Virus record (IMG/VR): IMGVR_UViG_3300042508_000118
Location: 1-29,885 of that record
DNA length: 29,885 nucleotides
Strand: one strand, 5' to 3'
From: a virus
The position numbers and the translations under genes were made by a program. Positions 1 through 5,506 of the stretch are shown piece by piece; positions within the stretch are counted from its first letter, which is position 1, and each line of letters begins with the position of its first letter. The notes beneath the pieces are model-generated. The model had not been told where the DNA came from, searched no databases, and was given only the letters and a program-made list of their open reading frames with translations.

Positions 1-312
1 CCACGCCACCGGCTCCTCCTCAGGCTTCGGCGCGTACACCAACAAGTGCTGCCAAACACGCGGATCAACAGTGTCAGCCTCAGACCCCAACCGATCAACG
101 CAGTCCATCAATTCATCGGTCAACGAAGGTGCTTGGCTCAGGGCGTCAATCTCCTCATCCGTCAGCCCAACCCATTCACGCTTAGGCGGTTCCCAACTCT
201 CACACTCACACACATACCTGTCAGCGTTGTGTGATGCGTCACGCATGAAGCCATGCGGTGCATCTGGATGTGGGTTGCATTGCAACCTGTCAGTCATCTG
301 TCTTTTCTTCAT
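1..312 (-). CDS. Conserved phage hypothetical protein, 3' end cut by window edge
   Basis: An open frame of 104 codons reads leftward from ATG at 312 and runs off the left edge with no stop, so only the N-terminal part is seen. The start overlaps the stop of the winged-helix gene (ATGA at 309-312), and a GAGGG motif lies 5 bases upstream, so translation is probably coupled. The visible protein begins MKKRQMTDRLQCNPHPDAPH and has Cys12 followed by several His and a later CEC pair (pattern C..H..H..H..C.C), which could bind a metal. After this comes WVGLTDEEIDAL, a short motif I know from many small phage proteins. The C-terminal part seen is acidic. I cannot assign a function; the family looks like a conserved phage early protein. 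Confidence 0.75.
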   Translation of the reverse strand, partial: MKKRQMTDRLQCNPHPDAPHGFMRDASHNADRYVCECESWEPPKREWVGLTDEEIDALSQAPSLTDELMDCVDRLGSEADTVDPRVWQHLLVYAPKPEEEPVAW

Positions 313-629
313 GATGCCCTCAGATTAAAAGGGTTGTTGAAGTTGATCTCGAATACTTCCTCGACCGACCCGTTTTGCAGAATCTTCTTCTTCACCTTTG
401 AGTCTGCTGCAAGATAAGAATAAGAGAGCCCTGCTTTCTTGGCCGGAGAAGATTGCTTCCAGACCATGCCCCTAATGACCTTGCCATCAAGAATAAGAGG
501 CTCTAACGAGTTCTGGATAGACCGTGGGCTAACTTTTAACTTCTCTGCGAGCTCAACAGTCGTAACCGGTGTCGATCTTGACTGTAGGTACTTTAGACAA
601 AACTCACCCCTGCTAACCTTTTGTCTCAT
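309..629 (-). CDS. Winged-helix/HTH DNA-binding protein (putative early regulator)
   Basis: A 106-aa basic protein. Residues about 10-55 (CLKYLQSRSTPVTTVELAEK, then KVSPRSIQNSLEPLILDGKV) fit a winged helix-turn-helix of the MarR/DeoR/ArsR type: a helix, the HTH with VTTVELAEKLKVS, a recognition helix with RSIQNSLEPL, and a wing near residues 48-58. The C-terminal half is Lys-rich and ends NNPFNLRAS, with no recognised domain. The start at 629 is favoured because it overlaps the stop of the 54-aa gene (ATGA) and has GGAG 8 bases upstream. It sits late in the leftward replication operon. Family knowledge suggests DNA binding, and a role in phage transcription or replication control is inference. 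Confidence 0.7.
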   Translation of the reverse strand: MRQKVSRGEFCLKYLQSRSTPVTTVELAEKLKVSPRSIQNSLEPLILDGKVIRGMVWKQSSPAKKAGLSYSYLAADSKVKKKILQNGSVEEVFEINFNNPFNLRAS

Positions 630-790
630 GCCATATCTCCTGTCATGTCGATTTCTGTTTCTTGCAAGGTCTTGGTTGCCAACTTCAAGTCTTGCAAGAG
701 AATCCGCAACTCTCGGCTGTGGACAATCACATAATCATCTTGCTCTGCCAGCTTTTGTAGCAGTTTGTATGCTCTTTCTTTCTCGTTCAT
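626..790 (-). CDS. Small hypothetical protein (54 aa)
   Basis: A short gene from ATG at 790 to TGA at 626-628. The protein starts MNEKERAYKLLQKLAEQDDY and ends TLQETEIDMTGDMA. It is charged, without Cys or a membrane segment, and probably helical. It is supported by context: its ATG overlaps the stop of the upstream P-like gene (ATGA at 787-790), and its stop overlaps the ATG of the downstream winged-helix gene (ATGA at 626-629), so it fills the gap between two genes exactly. Function unknown. Confidence 0.72.
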   Translation of the reverse strand: MNEKERAYKLLQKLAEQDDYVIVHSRELRILLQDLKLATKTLQETEIDMTGDMA

Positions 791-1125
791 AGAACCTCCT
801 TTTGTTGTCTTGACATCATCGCCTTAATCTTAGCGACCTGTTCTAAGCCTTTAGTCTTATCTATCGTCATTTCGAGACGCTGATAAAACGGAGGAGGAGC
901 CTGTCTGCATAGAGCCCTGAATTGCAAAACATTGGGAGGTTTGTCACCAGGCAAGCACTCAACCGCATAAGAGATGGCATGAGGAAGGTTTGCAAAGCCA
1001 GATAACTCGTGAGCCCAGTTCTCCATAACCTCCTGCATATTCATGTCTCGATACTGGTCGAGAAAAGCCTTTCCGTAGGTCATAGAAAGTTTCTTGAAGA
1101 TGGCTTCGATCACTTGCAAGTCCAT
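787..1125 (-). CDS. Putative replication protein, lambda P-like (helicase loader type)
   Basis: A 112-aa protein directly downstream of the DUF1376 gene (2-bp gap), with a strong GGAGG site 7 bases before the ATG. The central segment, residues about 35-75, reads WAHELSGFANLPHAISYAVE followed by LPGDKPPNVLQFRALCRQAP. This pattern (W-A-x2-L, then PPxxxxFxxLCR) is what I associate with the lambda P/replication protein P family and its shorter phage relatives, which bring the host replicative helicase to the initiator-origin complex. The protein is about half the length of lambda P, so it would be a minimal form. The O-P-like order supports the call. The family link rests on motif memory, not a search. 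Confidence 0.5.
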   Translation of the reverse strand: MDLQVIEAIFKKLSMTYGKAFLDQYRDMNMQEVMENWAHELSGFANLPHAISYAVECLPGDKPPNVLQFRALCRQAPPPFYQRLEMTIDKTKGLEQVAKIKAMMSRQQKEVL

Positions 1126-1127
1126 GA

Positions 1128-1877
1128 TTAGCCCTCCAACAAGTCTTGACGAGGCGTGATGTCCTTCTCGCGCCTGTTTCTGCCGAAGATGATGTCCAAA
1201 GACTGCTTGTAATGGTCATCCTTCTTGAGATCGTCTGTAACCCACTCAGCCTTAAATCCCTGCCAGCCTCTAGCGCAGCAAAGCTGCAAAGCCTTTTCAA
1301 GCGATATGCCTGCGTTAGAAGCCTCTTTCCTGATCCCTTTTATGGCTGTGTCAGTGATAGGCGATTTCTTAGCCTTCCTGAGAGCTTTGAAGTCAGCCCA
1401 AACAGATTCATCAACATCATCAGGACGAAGCGAGCTTGCCGAGCGTGTATTTATAGTTGGTTGTTGGTTATTGGTTATTGGTTGTTGGTTATTGGTTGGT
1501 TGCTCGGTCGTTGAACGCTCGTTGAACGGCTGTTGAACGCCCGTTGAACGCTTGTTCATCGCTCGTTTAGCGGCCGATGCTTTTCCAGCCTTAGAAGCAG
1601 ACTCTAGCTGCTGATGATAGTGTCCTATCTCTCTATCGCATCGCTTGTGATGCCAGCTTCCTTCTTCAAGCGTGAAGAACATATTTAGAAGCCCTGAGAT
1701 CACCTGCTCTTTATCTCGCCCATTGACTTTCATGGAAAGCTCAAACAACGAGTCTGGCAAAGGTTTTTCTGTGTCGTAGTAAAGCCAGAGCAGCTTCATG
1801 TAAATCCCAACCTCTTCGTTGGTCAGGAATGAAGTGTCTTTTATGAAGTCACCGATATGGTGTTGGTAGTAGTGCAT
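1128..1877 (-). CDS. DUF1376 replication initiator-like protein (lambda O-like position)
   Basis: A 249-aa protein if started at the ATG at 1877. The N-terminal 85 residues (MHYYQHHIGDFIKDTSFLTN, then EEVGIYMKLLWLYY) match the DUF1376 domain, found in phage and prophage replication proteins and related to the DnaD/O-type winged helix. The middle (residues about 100-150) is a low-complexity Gln/Asn/Thr/Ser linker coded by DNA with striking repeats (see 1459-1572). The C-terminal part, from about residue 152 (DDVDESVWADFKALRKAKKS), resembles a second small helical domain. The same frame extends upstream to a GTG at 1940 that follows a GGGGGGAAAA stretch; I prefer 1877 because DUF1376 proteins usually begin at this Met and GGGG lies 5 bases upstream. 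Probable role: binds the origin and starts phage replication. Confidence 0.72.
   Translation of the reverse strand: MHYYQHHIGDFIKDTSFLTNEEVGIYMKLLWLYYDTEKPLPDSLFELSMKVNGRDKEQVISGLLNMFFTLEEGSWHHKRCDREIGHYHQQLESASKAGKASAAKRAMNKRSTGVQQPFNERSTTEQPTNNQQPITNNQQPTINTRSASSLRPDDVDESVWADFKALRKAKKSPITDTAIKGIRKEASNAGISLEKALQLCCARGWQGFKAEWVTDDLKKDDHYKQSLDIIFGRNRREKDITPRQDLLEG
1459..1500. repeat. 7-bp tandem repeat GGTTRTT, six units
   Basis: On the plus strand, six contiguous heptamers start at 1459, 1466, 1473, 1480, 1487 and 1494: GGTTGTT, GGTTATT, GGTTATT, GGTTGTT, GGTTATT, GGTTGGT. The array lies within the DUF1376 gene (linker NNQQP/TNNQQP on the minus strand) and touches the 11-bp repeat array. It is a strand-biased G/T run, a candidate unwinding or protein-loading element next to the iterons. 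Confidence 0.85.
1499..1572. other. Candidate replication origin: iteron-like 8-bp repeats at 11-bp period
   Basis: Plus-strand GTTGAACG occurs four times exactly, at 1510, 1521, 1532 and 1543, each separated by three variable bases. The same register continues with degenerate copies at 1499 (GTTGCTCG), 1554 (GTTCATCG) and 1565 (GTTTAGCG): seven units at an exact 11-bp spacing, about one helical turn. Eleven is not a multiple of three, so the repeats fall in different reading frames and are not explained by a repeated peptide of the same period. By analogy with lambda, where the O-binding iterons lie inside gene O, I infer that this is the phage origin bound by the DUF1376 protein. Confidence 0.65.
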
Positions 1878-1984
1878 AAAAACCCCATCAAGGTTAGTCA
1901 TCACTGAAAGATGCAAAGGGCAGGTGGGTGATGAGACCACTTTTCCCCCCGTCGGGGTATCCCTTGCCGTACAACTATAGCAGC

Positions 1985-1990
1985 ATTATA
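1985..1990 (-). promoter_or_regulatory. Possible -10 box (TATAAT) upstream of the DUF1376 gene
   Basis: A perfect TATAAT reads on the minus strand overlapping the stop codon of the 1986-2336 gene. It would give a leader of about 100 bases before the DUF1376 ATG at 1877. No convincing -35 hexamer is visible at 16-18 bp (TTGCAA lies only 12 bp away), so this is a weak call that would need an activator or be incidental. Confidence 0.3.
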
Positions 1991-2336
1991 GCTCTATTAT
2001 TTTGCAAACCCATCCCTCTTTTAGCTTTGCCCAGCCATGAACCTCGATCTTCCAACCTGCTCTCAGGATAGCCGGAAGATGCTCACACTCGCTTATCTTC
2101 TTCACCCTAGCGTTGATATTGGCCCTGCTCGTTGTCTGCACCAGCAGCGTCTCTTCGTCTCTGAGGCAAAGTATGTCTCCGATACTGAAAAGGTCTTGTC
2201 GAATACGAGCCCAAGGGTTCCAGTGCTCGACTATTTGGCATAAATAACCTCGCTCCCTAAGTAAGGCTAGAGACCTCTGAGTAGGACTAACCGACGAACG
2301 GCGTGTTTTCTTGGTGTCAGTGGCAGAGATTGTCAT
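1986..2336 (-). CDS. Small PD-(D/E)XK-like nuclease-fold protein, degenerate motif
   Basis: A 116-aa protein, first gene of the leftward operon. After a basic N-terminus it has SPTQRSLALLRERGYLCQIV (about residues 17-36), then RIRQDLFSIGDILCL and ETLLVQTTSRANINARVKKI. This order (helix with Q/R, R-x-D-L-F-x3-D-I-L, then a strand with Q-T-T-S and an R-x2-K-I helix) resembles the Holliday-junction-resolvase/VRR type of PD-(D/E)XK fold. Asp54 would be the metal ligand; the usual E-x-K is replaced by V-Q-T, so catalysis is uncertain. Similar small proteins occur in many phage genomes. No ribosome-binding site precedes the ATG, so a leaderless start is possible. Confidence 0.55.
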   Translation of the reverse strand: MTISATDTKKTRRSSVSPTQRSLALLRERGYLCQIVEHWNPWARIRQDLFSIGDILCLRDEETLLVQTTSRANINARVKKISECEHLPAILRAGWKIEVHGWAKLKEGWVCKIIEL

Positions 2337-2398
2337 CGTGACGACAGTCTTAAAGGTTTATCGAGCCTAAGATTACTCCATCGCAACAAGGAGAAAAC
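2337..2398. promoter_or_regulatory. Divergent control region between leftward and rightward early operons
   Basis: This 62-bp gap separates the first gene read leftward (start 2336) from the first gene read rightward (start 2399), so it should hold or adjoin divergent promoters and operators. On the plus strand TAAGAT (in GCCTAAGATTAC) could be a -10 box, with only a weak AGTCTT 17 bp upstream. An imperfect dyad GTCATCGTGACGAC (2333-2346) overlaps the leftward start codon and could be an operator. The rightward gene has a strong AAGGAG site at its end. No promoter matches consensus well, and the assignment rests mainly on geometry. Confidence 0.5.
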
Positions 2399-2548
2399 AT
2401 GAAAATCGTACTTACACAAGAGCAGCTAGAAAAAATACTAAAAGAATACTTTTATGACAACTACAACGTAAAGACTGGAGAAATTACGTTTGACTTAACG
2501 AACTATTTAGAAGAATTCTGCGTCATCCATACAAAGGAAGCACCATGA
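2399..2548 (+). CDS. Small hypothetical protein (49 aa), first gene of rightward operon
   Basis: ATG at 2399 follows a very strong AAGGAG-AAAAC ribosome-binding site. The product starts MKIVLTQEQLEKILKEYFYD and ends EEFCVIHTKEAP. It is acidic and probably a short helix plus a beta segment, with no membrane span. Its stop overlaps the next ATG (ATGA at 2545-2548). As the first gene after the divergent control region it should be an early phage gene. Function unknown; such small proteins often act on host factors, but nothing here shows that. Confidence 0.75.
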   Translation: MKIVLTQEQLEKILKEYFYDNYNVKTGEITFDLTNYLEEFCVIHTKEAP

Positions 2549-2679
2549 GCGTTGACTACGATGCTTGGCTTGACAGAAAACTTTACGAATACGACCGCGA
2601 GAGGGAACAAAATGACTACCAACAACAGTTGGAACAACAGGAATTTGAACTTGACGAAGTACAAGCCGACGAGGAGTGA
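2545..2679 (+). CDS. Small acidic, Gln-rich hypothetical protein (44 aa)
   Basis: It starts at the ATG that overlaps the stop of the preceding gene and ends with TGA at 2677-2679. The protein begins MSVDYDAWLDRKLYEYDRER and is followed by a QQQLEQQEFELDE stretch, strongly acidic and likely one long amphipathic helix or coiled coil. It overlaps the next small gene (2612-2743) in another frame by 68 bases. Tight coupling to its neighbours makes it credible despite its size. Function unknown. Confidence 0.6.
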   Translation: MSVDYDAWLDRKLYEYDREREQNDYQQQLEQQEFELDEVQADEE

Positions 2680-2743
2680 CTGGGCACTATGCGCGCTATT
2701 GGGGATTTGCTACGGAACACTGCTCTTCCTGTTCATAAAGTAA
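2612..2743 (+). CDS. Small membrane protein (43 aa) overlapping its neighbour
   Basis: I chose the internal ATG at 2612 because GAGAGGG lies 6-7 bases upstream; a longer frame from 2552 lacks such a site. The product has a polar Asn-rich N-terminus (MTTNNSWNNRNLNLTKYKPT), then RSD and a single hydrophobic segment WALCALLGICYGTLLFLFIK at the extreme C-terminus, so it looks like a tail-anchored or single-pass inner-membrane peptide. The first 68 bases overlap the 2545-2679 gene in a different frame. Function unknown; a role in acting on the host membrane is only a guess. Confidence 0.6.
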   Translation: MTTNNSWNNRNLNLTKYKPTRSDWALCALLGICYGTLLFLFIK

Positions 2744-2754
2744 AGGAGCTAAAC

Positions 2755-3285
2755 ATGAAATTCGCTGAGTTAAACAAAATCAACGTCAACAGCAAGATCG
2801 AGAAGAAGAACAACCTCTCGTATCTATCCTGGGCTTGGGCTGTAGAGCAACTTTTGCTCAACGATCCGAGTGCTACGTGGGAGTACAAGCCTCACCAAAT
2901 GTGGAACGAGACGGTCATGGTGTTCTGCGAGGTAAAGGCTTTCGGAGTTTCTCGCACTGCCCAACTTCCGGTCATGGACCACAGAAACAAGGCCATATCC
3001 AACCCAGATTCCTTCCAGGTCAATACCGCTATGCAGCGATGCTTGGCTAAGGCTATCGCGTTGCATGGTCTCGGTTTATATATTTATGCGGGAGAGGATC
3101 TGCCTTCCGAAGAAAAGGTCGATGAGCTTGAGGCCTACAAGGCAAAACTCGAATCGGCAGAGTCATTAGACGCGTTAAAAGCAGAGTTCTCTCCGGCTTA
3201 TAAAGCTATGAAGGACAAGCCAGAGATCAAAGAACTCGTTGCAGTTTACGAAGCCAAGAAGAAAGCACTCACGGAAGTCAAATGA
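2755..3285 (+). CDS. Single-strand annealing protein, DUF1071/Sak-type recombinase
   Basis: A 176-aa protein started at 2755, where AAGGAG-CTAAAC gives an excellent ribosome-binding site; a longer frame from 2689 would overlap the previous gene and lacks such a site. Residues about 20-30 read NNLSYLSWAWAVEQLL, and residues 85-120 include SFQVNTAMQRCLAKAIALHG, then LGLYIYAGEDLP. These are the signature blocks of DUF1071, which belongs to the Rad52-like phage annealing proteins (Sak/Sak3 group). It should coat and anneal single-stranded DNA made by the exonuclease encoded at 4284, a two-component recombination system like lambda Red. The C-terminal 50 residues are a charged helical region. Confidence 0.75.
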   Translation: MKFAELNKINVNSKIEKKNNLSYLSWAWAVEQLLLNDPSATWEYKPHQMWNETVMVFCEVKAFGVSRTAQLPVMDHRNKAISNPDSFQVNTAMQRCLAKAIALHGLGLYIYAGEDLPSEEKVDELEAYKAKLESAESLDALKAEFSPAYKAMKDKPEIKELVAVYEAKKKALTEVK

Positions 3286-3635
3286 ACCTAGACCGCTTTG
3301 AAGAAGGCTTGATCGACGACATCCAGACTGACCGCTGCAAGAAACTCTTGTGGTCGGTCATCAATTTAGCAGTTGAAGATGCTTGCAGGGCTCCGCATGC
3401 AAAAAAGCCAAGTACCGAGTCAATCACCGCGATGAGGTTCCTGGTCGGGAATGGCAAGGAAGCAGACGTTGATTCTTGGCTTATGTGGTTAGACGTAAAC
3501 GGTCCGGTGTTCAGAAGGAGACTCTTGGAGGCTATGTACGACGATCACACAAACAAGTTCCAGGACATGGCAAAAAGAGCGTTTAGGTTCAACTACAACT
3601 GGTGGAGACAAAATGCGACTGATTTTAACGACTGA
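3282..3635 (+). CDS. Conserved phage hypothetical protein (117 aa)
   Basis: The start overlaps the stop of the annealing-protein gene (ATGA at 3282-3285), and the 3' end overlaps NinB by 23 bases. The protein has a helical N-terminus (CKKLLWSVINLAVEDACR), then STESITAMRFLVGNG and DVDSWLMWLDVNGPVFRRRL, ending with Trp/Asn-rich FRFNYNWWRQNATDFND. The block A-x-RFL...W-L-x-W-L-D...R-x2-LL is common to a family of small phage proteins with no assigned function, found near replication and recombination genes. It is probably cytoplasmic and all-helical, and by context an early accessory protein of DNA metabolism. Confidence 0.7.
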   Translation: MNLDRFEEGLIDDIQTDRCKKLLWSVINLAVEDACRAPHAKKPSTESITAMRFLVGNGKEADVDSWLMWLDVNGPVFRRRLLEAMYDDHTNKFQDMAKRAFRFNYNWWRQNATDFND

Positions 3636-4032
3636 AAATGACCGTAGGAGGGCTGTAGAGGCTCTACAAAGCGCTGAATTGGGTTACATGGTGACTATTA
3701 CCAAACCTCCTCGCACAGCGGCTCAGAATCGGTTTTATTGGGCGATCCTTACTGCGTGTTCTGAGCAACTTATGAACCAGGAATACACACAGGACATCTG
3801 GCACGAGTGGGCTAAGACTCGATTCTTGCCAACAAGGATCGTAGACCTACCTGGAGGCCAGGTGAAGGAGATAGAACCGAGCACCGCTTCTCTCACGATC
3901 TCTGAGTTCTCTGATCTTGTAGAGCAGCTCCTACAGTACGCGTTGGAGAAAGGCTTGATCTGGACTGATGAGATGAAAGACGCTGAACTAGACTTAAGGA
4001 AAATCAATGTACGTCAACAAAAAGCTGCTTGA
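3613..4032 (+). CDS. ninB: NinB-like recombination mediator (lambda Orf family)
   Basis: A 139-aa protein, close to the usual length of lambda NinB/Orf (about 146). Residues 26-48 read MVTITKPPRTAAQNRFYWAI, the typical NinB block (R-x2-x-QN-x2-x-W), and residues 60-75 (DIWHEWAKTRFLPTRI) and 100-115 (LVEQLLQYALEKG) also fit. In lambda, Orf helps load the annealing protein onto SSB-coated single-stranded DNA and can replace RecFOR. The start overlaps the previous gene, with GGAGA just upstream. Position between the annealing protein and the exonuclease supports a recombination role. Confidence 0.78.
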   Translation: MRLILTTENDRRRAVEALQSAELGYMVTITKPPRTAAQNRFYWAILTACSEQLMNQEYTQDIWHEWAKTRFLPTRIVDLPGGQVKEIEPSTASLTISEFSDLVEQLLQYALEKGLIWTDEMKDAELDLRKINVRQQKAA

Positions 4033-4300
4033 GGCTTGCAGGCACATCCCTTGCGGATCGTGTTTTTGCGAAGATGGAACGGTTGTCGCCGCACACAGGA
4101 ACCAAGGAAAAGGCATGGGCATCAAGGTATCTGATGCTTTAGTAGCATCCCTGTGCTTTCGTTGTCACACATACTTAGATCAGGGGAAGGATATGTCTCG
4201 TGAAGAACGTCGAGACTTCTGGAACCAGGCTTACATAAACACGATGCAGGCAATGATCGAACGAGGATTTCTAAAGGTGCAAAATGGAACAAAGAACTGA
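4007..4300 (+). CDS. DUF1364-like Cys/His zinc protein, possible HNH-type nuclease
   Basis: A 97-aa protein with CRHIPCGSCFC at residues 11-21, AAHRNQGKGMGIKVSDAL at 28-45, and LCFRCHTYLDQG at 49-60. The Cys pairs (16/19 and 50/53) with His30 and His54 fit a zinc-binding His-Me/HNH-like fold, and the H...GMG(I/M)K...C-x2-CH order matches DUF1364, a lambdoid nin-region family. A nuclease role in processing recombination intermediates is suggested by family and context, not shown. AAGGA lies 6-7 bases before the ATG. It overlaps NinB by 26 bases and the exonuclease by 17. Confidence 0.7.
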   Translation: MYVNKKLLEACRHIPCGSCFCEDGTVVAAHRNQGKGMGIKVSDALVASLCFRCHTYLDQGKDMSREERRDFWNQAYINTMQAMIERGFLKVQNGTKN

Positions 4301-4880
4301 AGATTGGTACAAAGCAAGACTAGGCCACGTAACGGCTTCTAGGGCTTCAGACGCGATTGCAAAGCAAGGTACGGCTACGCGTAGGAACTACGCAATCCAG
4401 CTCGTCACAGAGCGCTTAACGGGCTTACATAGCGATTCCTTCACGAACGCTGCTATGCAGTGGGGTACAGAACAAGAACCTATCGCTAGGGTCGCTTATG
4501 AGCAGGCTACAGGCTCGATTGTGGAGCAGACAGGCTTTCACAAGCATAAGAGCATAGAATGGCTTGGAGCCTCTCCTGATGGGTTTGTAGGCTCAGGTCT
4601 GATCGAGATCAAGTGTCCTAACAGCAACACTCACGTTGATTATTTACTCGCAAAGGAGGTTCCCACTAAGTACAAAAGCCAAATGCTCACTCAAATGCTC
4701 GTGACAAACAAGACATGGTGCGACTTTGTTAGCTTCGACCCAAGGCTTCCCGATCACTTGCAGTTATTCATTGTTAGATACGAGCCAAAGCCAGAGGAGT
4801 TCAAGATCATTGAGCTACAACTCACGAACTTTCTAGCCGAGGTGAACGAAATGGAGAAATCGCTATGCCAAAAGAACTAA
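4284..4880 (+). CDS. YqaJ/lambda-type alkaline exonuclease
   Basis: A 198-aa 5'-3' double-strand DNA exonuclease of the YqaJ/lambda exo family (PD-(D/E)XK fold). Visible motifs: RTEDWYKARLGHVTASRASD at the N-terminus (W-x3-R-x-G-x-(V/I)-T-A-S), WGTEQEP at 60-66, SPDG with Asp99, and IEIKCP with Glu108 and Lys110, followed by KSQMLTQMLV at 131-140. All catalytic residues expected of the family are present, and the length is near the usual 200-230. It would degrade one strand to provide tails for the annealing protein at 2755. AAGGTG precedes the ATG at 4284. Confidence 0.9.
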   Translation: MEQRTEDWYKARLGHVTASRASDAIAKQGTATRRNYAIQLVTERLTGLHSDSFTNAAMQWGTEQEPIARVAYEQATGSIVEQTGFHKHKSIEWLGASPDGFVGSGLIEIKCPNSNTHVDYLLAKEVPTKYKSQMLTQMLVTNKTWCDFVSFDPRLPDHLQLFIVRYEPKPEEFKIIELQLTNFLAEVNEMEKSLCQKN

Positions 4881-5083
4881 CCGGAAGTATTAGCAAGAAC
4901 AAGAAAAAAGAAAAAGACGCTCACCCAGACTACAGAGGGTCAGCGACTATCGGAGGGGTTGACTACTGGGTATCAGGTTGGGTTAACGAGGGCTCTGATG
5001 GTAAGTATCTGGGTCTAAAGTTCCAACAGAAGGATGGAGAAGCGAAGCCCGTAAAACAAGACGACGATTCCGTACCGTTCTGA
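4865..5083 (+). CDS. Small protein with SSB-like acidic C-terminal tail
   Basis: A 72-aa protein overlapping the exonuclease stop by 16 bases. After a Lys-rich N-terminus (SKNKKKEKDAHPDYRGSATI) come short strands GGVDYWVSGWVNEG and KYLGLKFQQKDGE, resembling the small beta fold of DUF736-like phage proteins. The C-terminus is DDDSVPF, very like the DDDIPF tail by which bacterial SSB recruits partners. I infer a compact DNA-binding or SSB-mimic accessory protein for recombination, but the protein is too short for a full OB fold of SSB. It also resembles small phage proteins of unknown function. Confidence 0.6.
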   Translation: MPKELTGSISKNKKKEKDAHPDYRGSATIGGVDYWVSGWVNEGSDGKYLGLKFQQKDGEAKPVKQDDDSVPF

Positions 5084-5093
5084 GGAGAAAGAT

Positions 5094-5324
5094 ATGCACC
5101 TAAGCAAACACCAAAGCCTGTTGAGGCAGGCTTATATTGTTAGACCCAAGCTCATAACCGACGATTCTCCTGCGCTTGAAAAAGCGATCAAGACCATCGA
5201 GAGTGAGAATCCCAGTGCGTTTTGGAAAGAGAAAGACTTTGAAAAGCGGAGGTTCTACCATGCGCCACGCCCAGGCACTCCTTATGCGTCTGCTGTCCAT
5301 GCGTGGCCGAAAGATCTCTTATGA
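5094..5324 (+). CDS. Small hypothetical protein (76 aa)
   Basis: ATG at 5094 has GAGGAG 6-7 bases upstream and lies 10 bases after the preceding stop. The product (starting MHLSKHQSLLRQAYIVRPKL) contains a short helix DSPALEKAIKTIESE and ends with a basic/aromatic KRRFYHAPRPGTPYASAVHA segment. No known domain, membrane segment or signal peptide. The stop overlaps the next ATG (ATGA at 5321-5324). Function unknown. Confidence 0.65.
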   Translation: MHLSKHQSLLRQAYIVRPKLITDDSPALEKAIKTIESENPSAFWKEKDFEKRRFYHAPRPGTPYASAVHAWPKDLL

Positions 5325-5506
5325 ACTGGAGAGAGCTAATCAAAGAGCAAACCAGGAACGAGAAGTTCAGGCCCGTCGAAGAAATATGGAGGGAATACGG
5401 ATGGAAGCCACCAAGTACCGAGTGCGAGGAAACGATGGCTAAACACAAAGCATTTAAGGAATGGTCGATCCGTGGCATCGTGGATCAACCTTATCAAGCA
5501 AGTTAA
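5321..5506 (+). CDS. Small hypothetical protein (61 aa)
   Basis: I take the ATG at 5321, which overlaps the upstream stop (ATGA), rather than the in-frame GTG at 5303. The product starts MNWRELIKEQTRNEKFRPVE and continues EIWREYGWKPPSTE, then KHKAFKEWSIRG. The EEIWREYGWxPPS motif recurs in small phage proteins I cannot name. Charged and probably helical. It overlaps the next gene by 35 bases. Confidence 0.6.
   Translation: MNWRELIKEQTRNEKFRPVEEIWREYGWKPPSTECEETMAKHKAFKEWSIRGIVDQPYQAS

Noticed and set aside
1499-1572. CRISPR-like direct repeats
   Set aside because: The units are 8 bp with 3-bp gaps, far from the repeat and spacer sizes of CRISPR arrays, and the array is inside a coding gene.
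1128-1940. Start of the DUF1376 gene at GTG 1940
   Set aside because: The extra 21 residues (rich in Pro/Ser) precede the position at which the DUF1376 domain normally begins. It cannot be excluded because a G-run lies at suitable distance.
1945-1957. CCCC-GTC-GGGG hairpin as a terminator upstream of the DUF1376 gene
   Set aside because: The stem is only 4 bp with a 3-base loop and no T-run follows on either strand.
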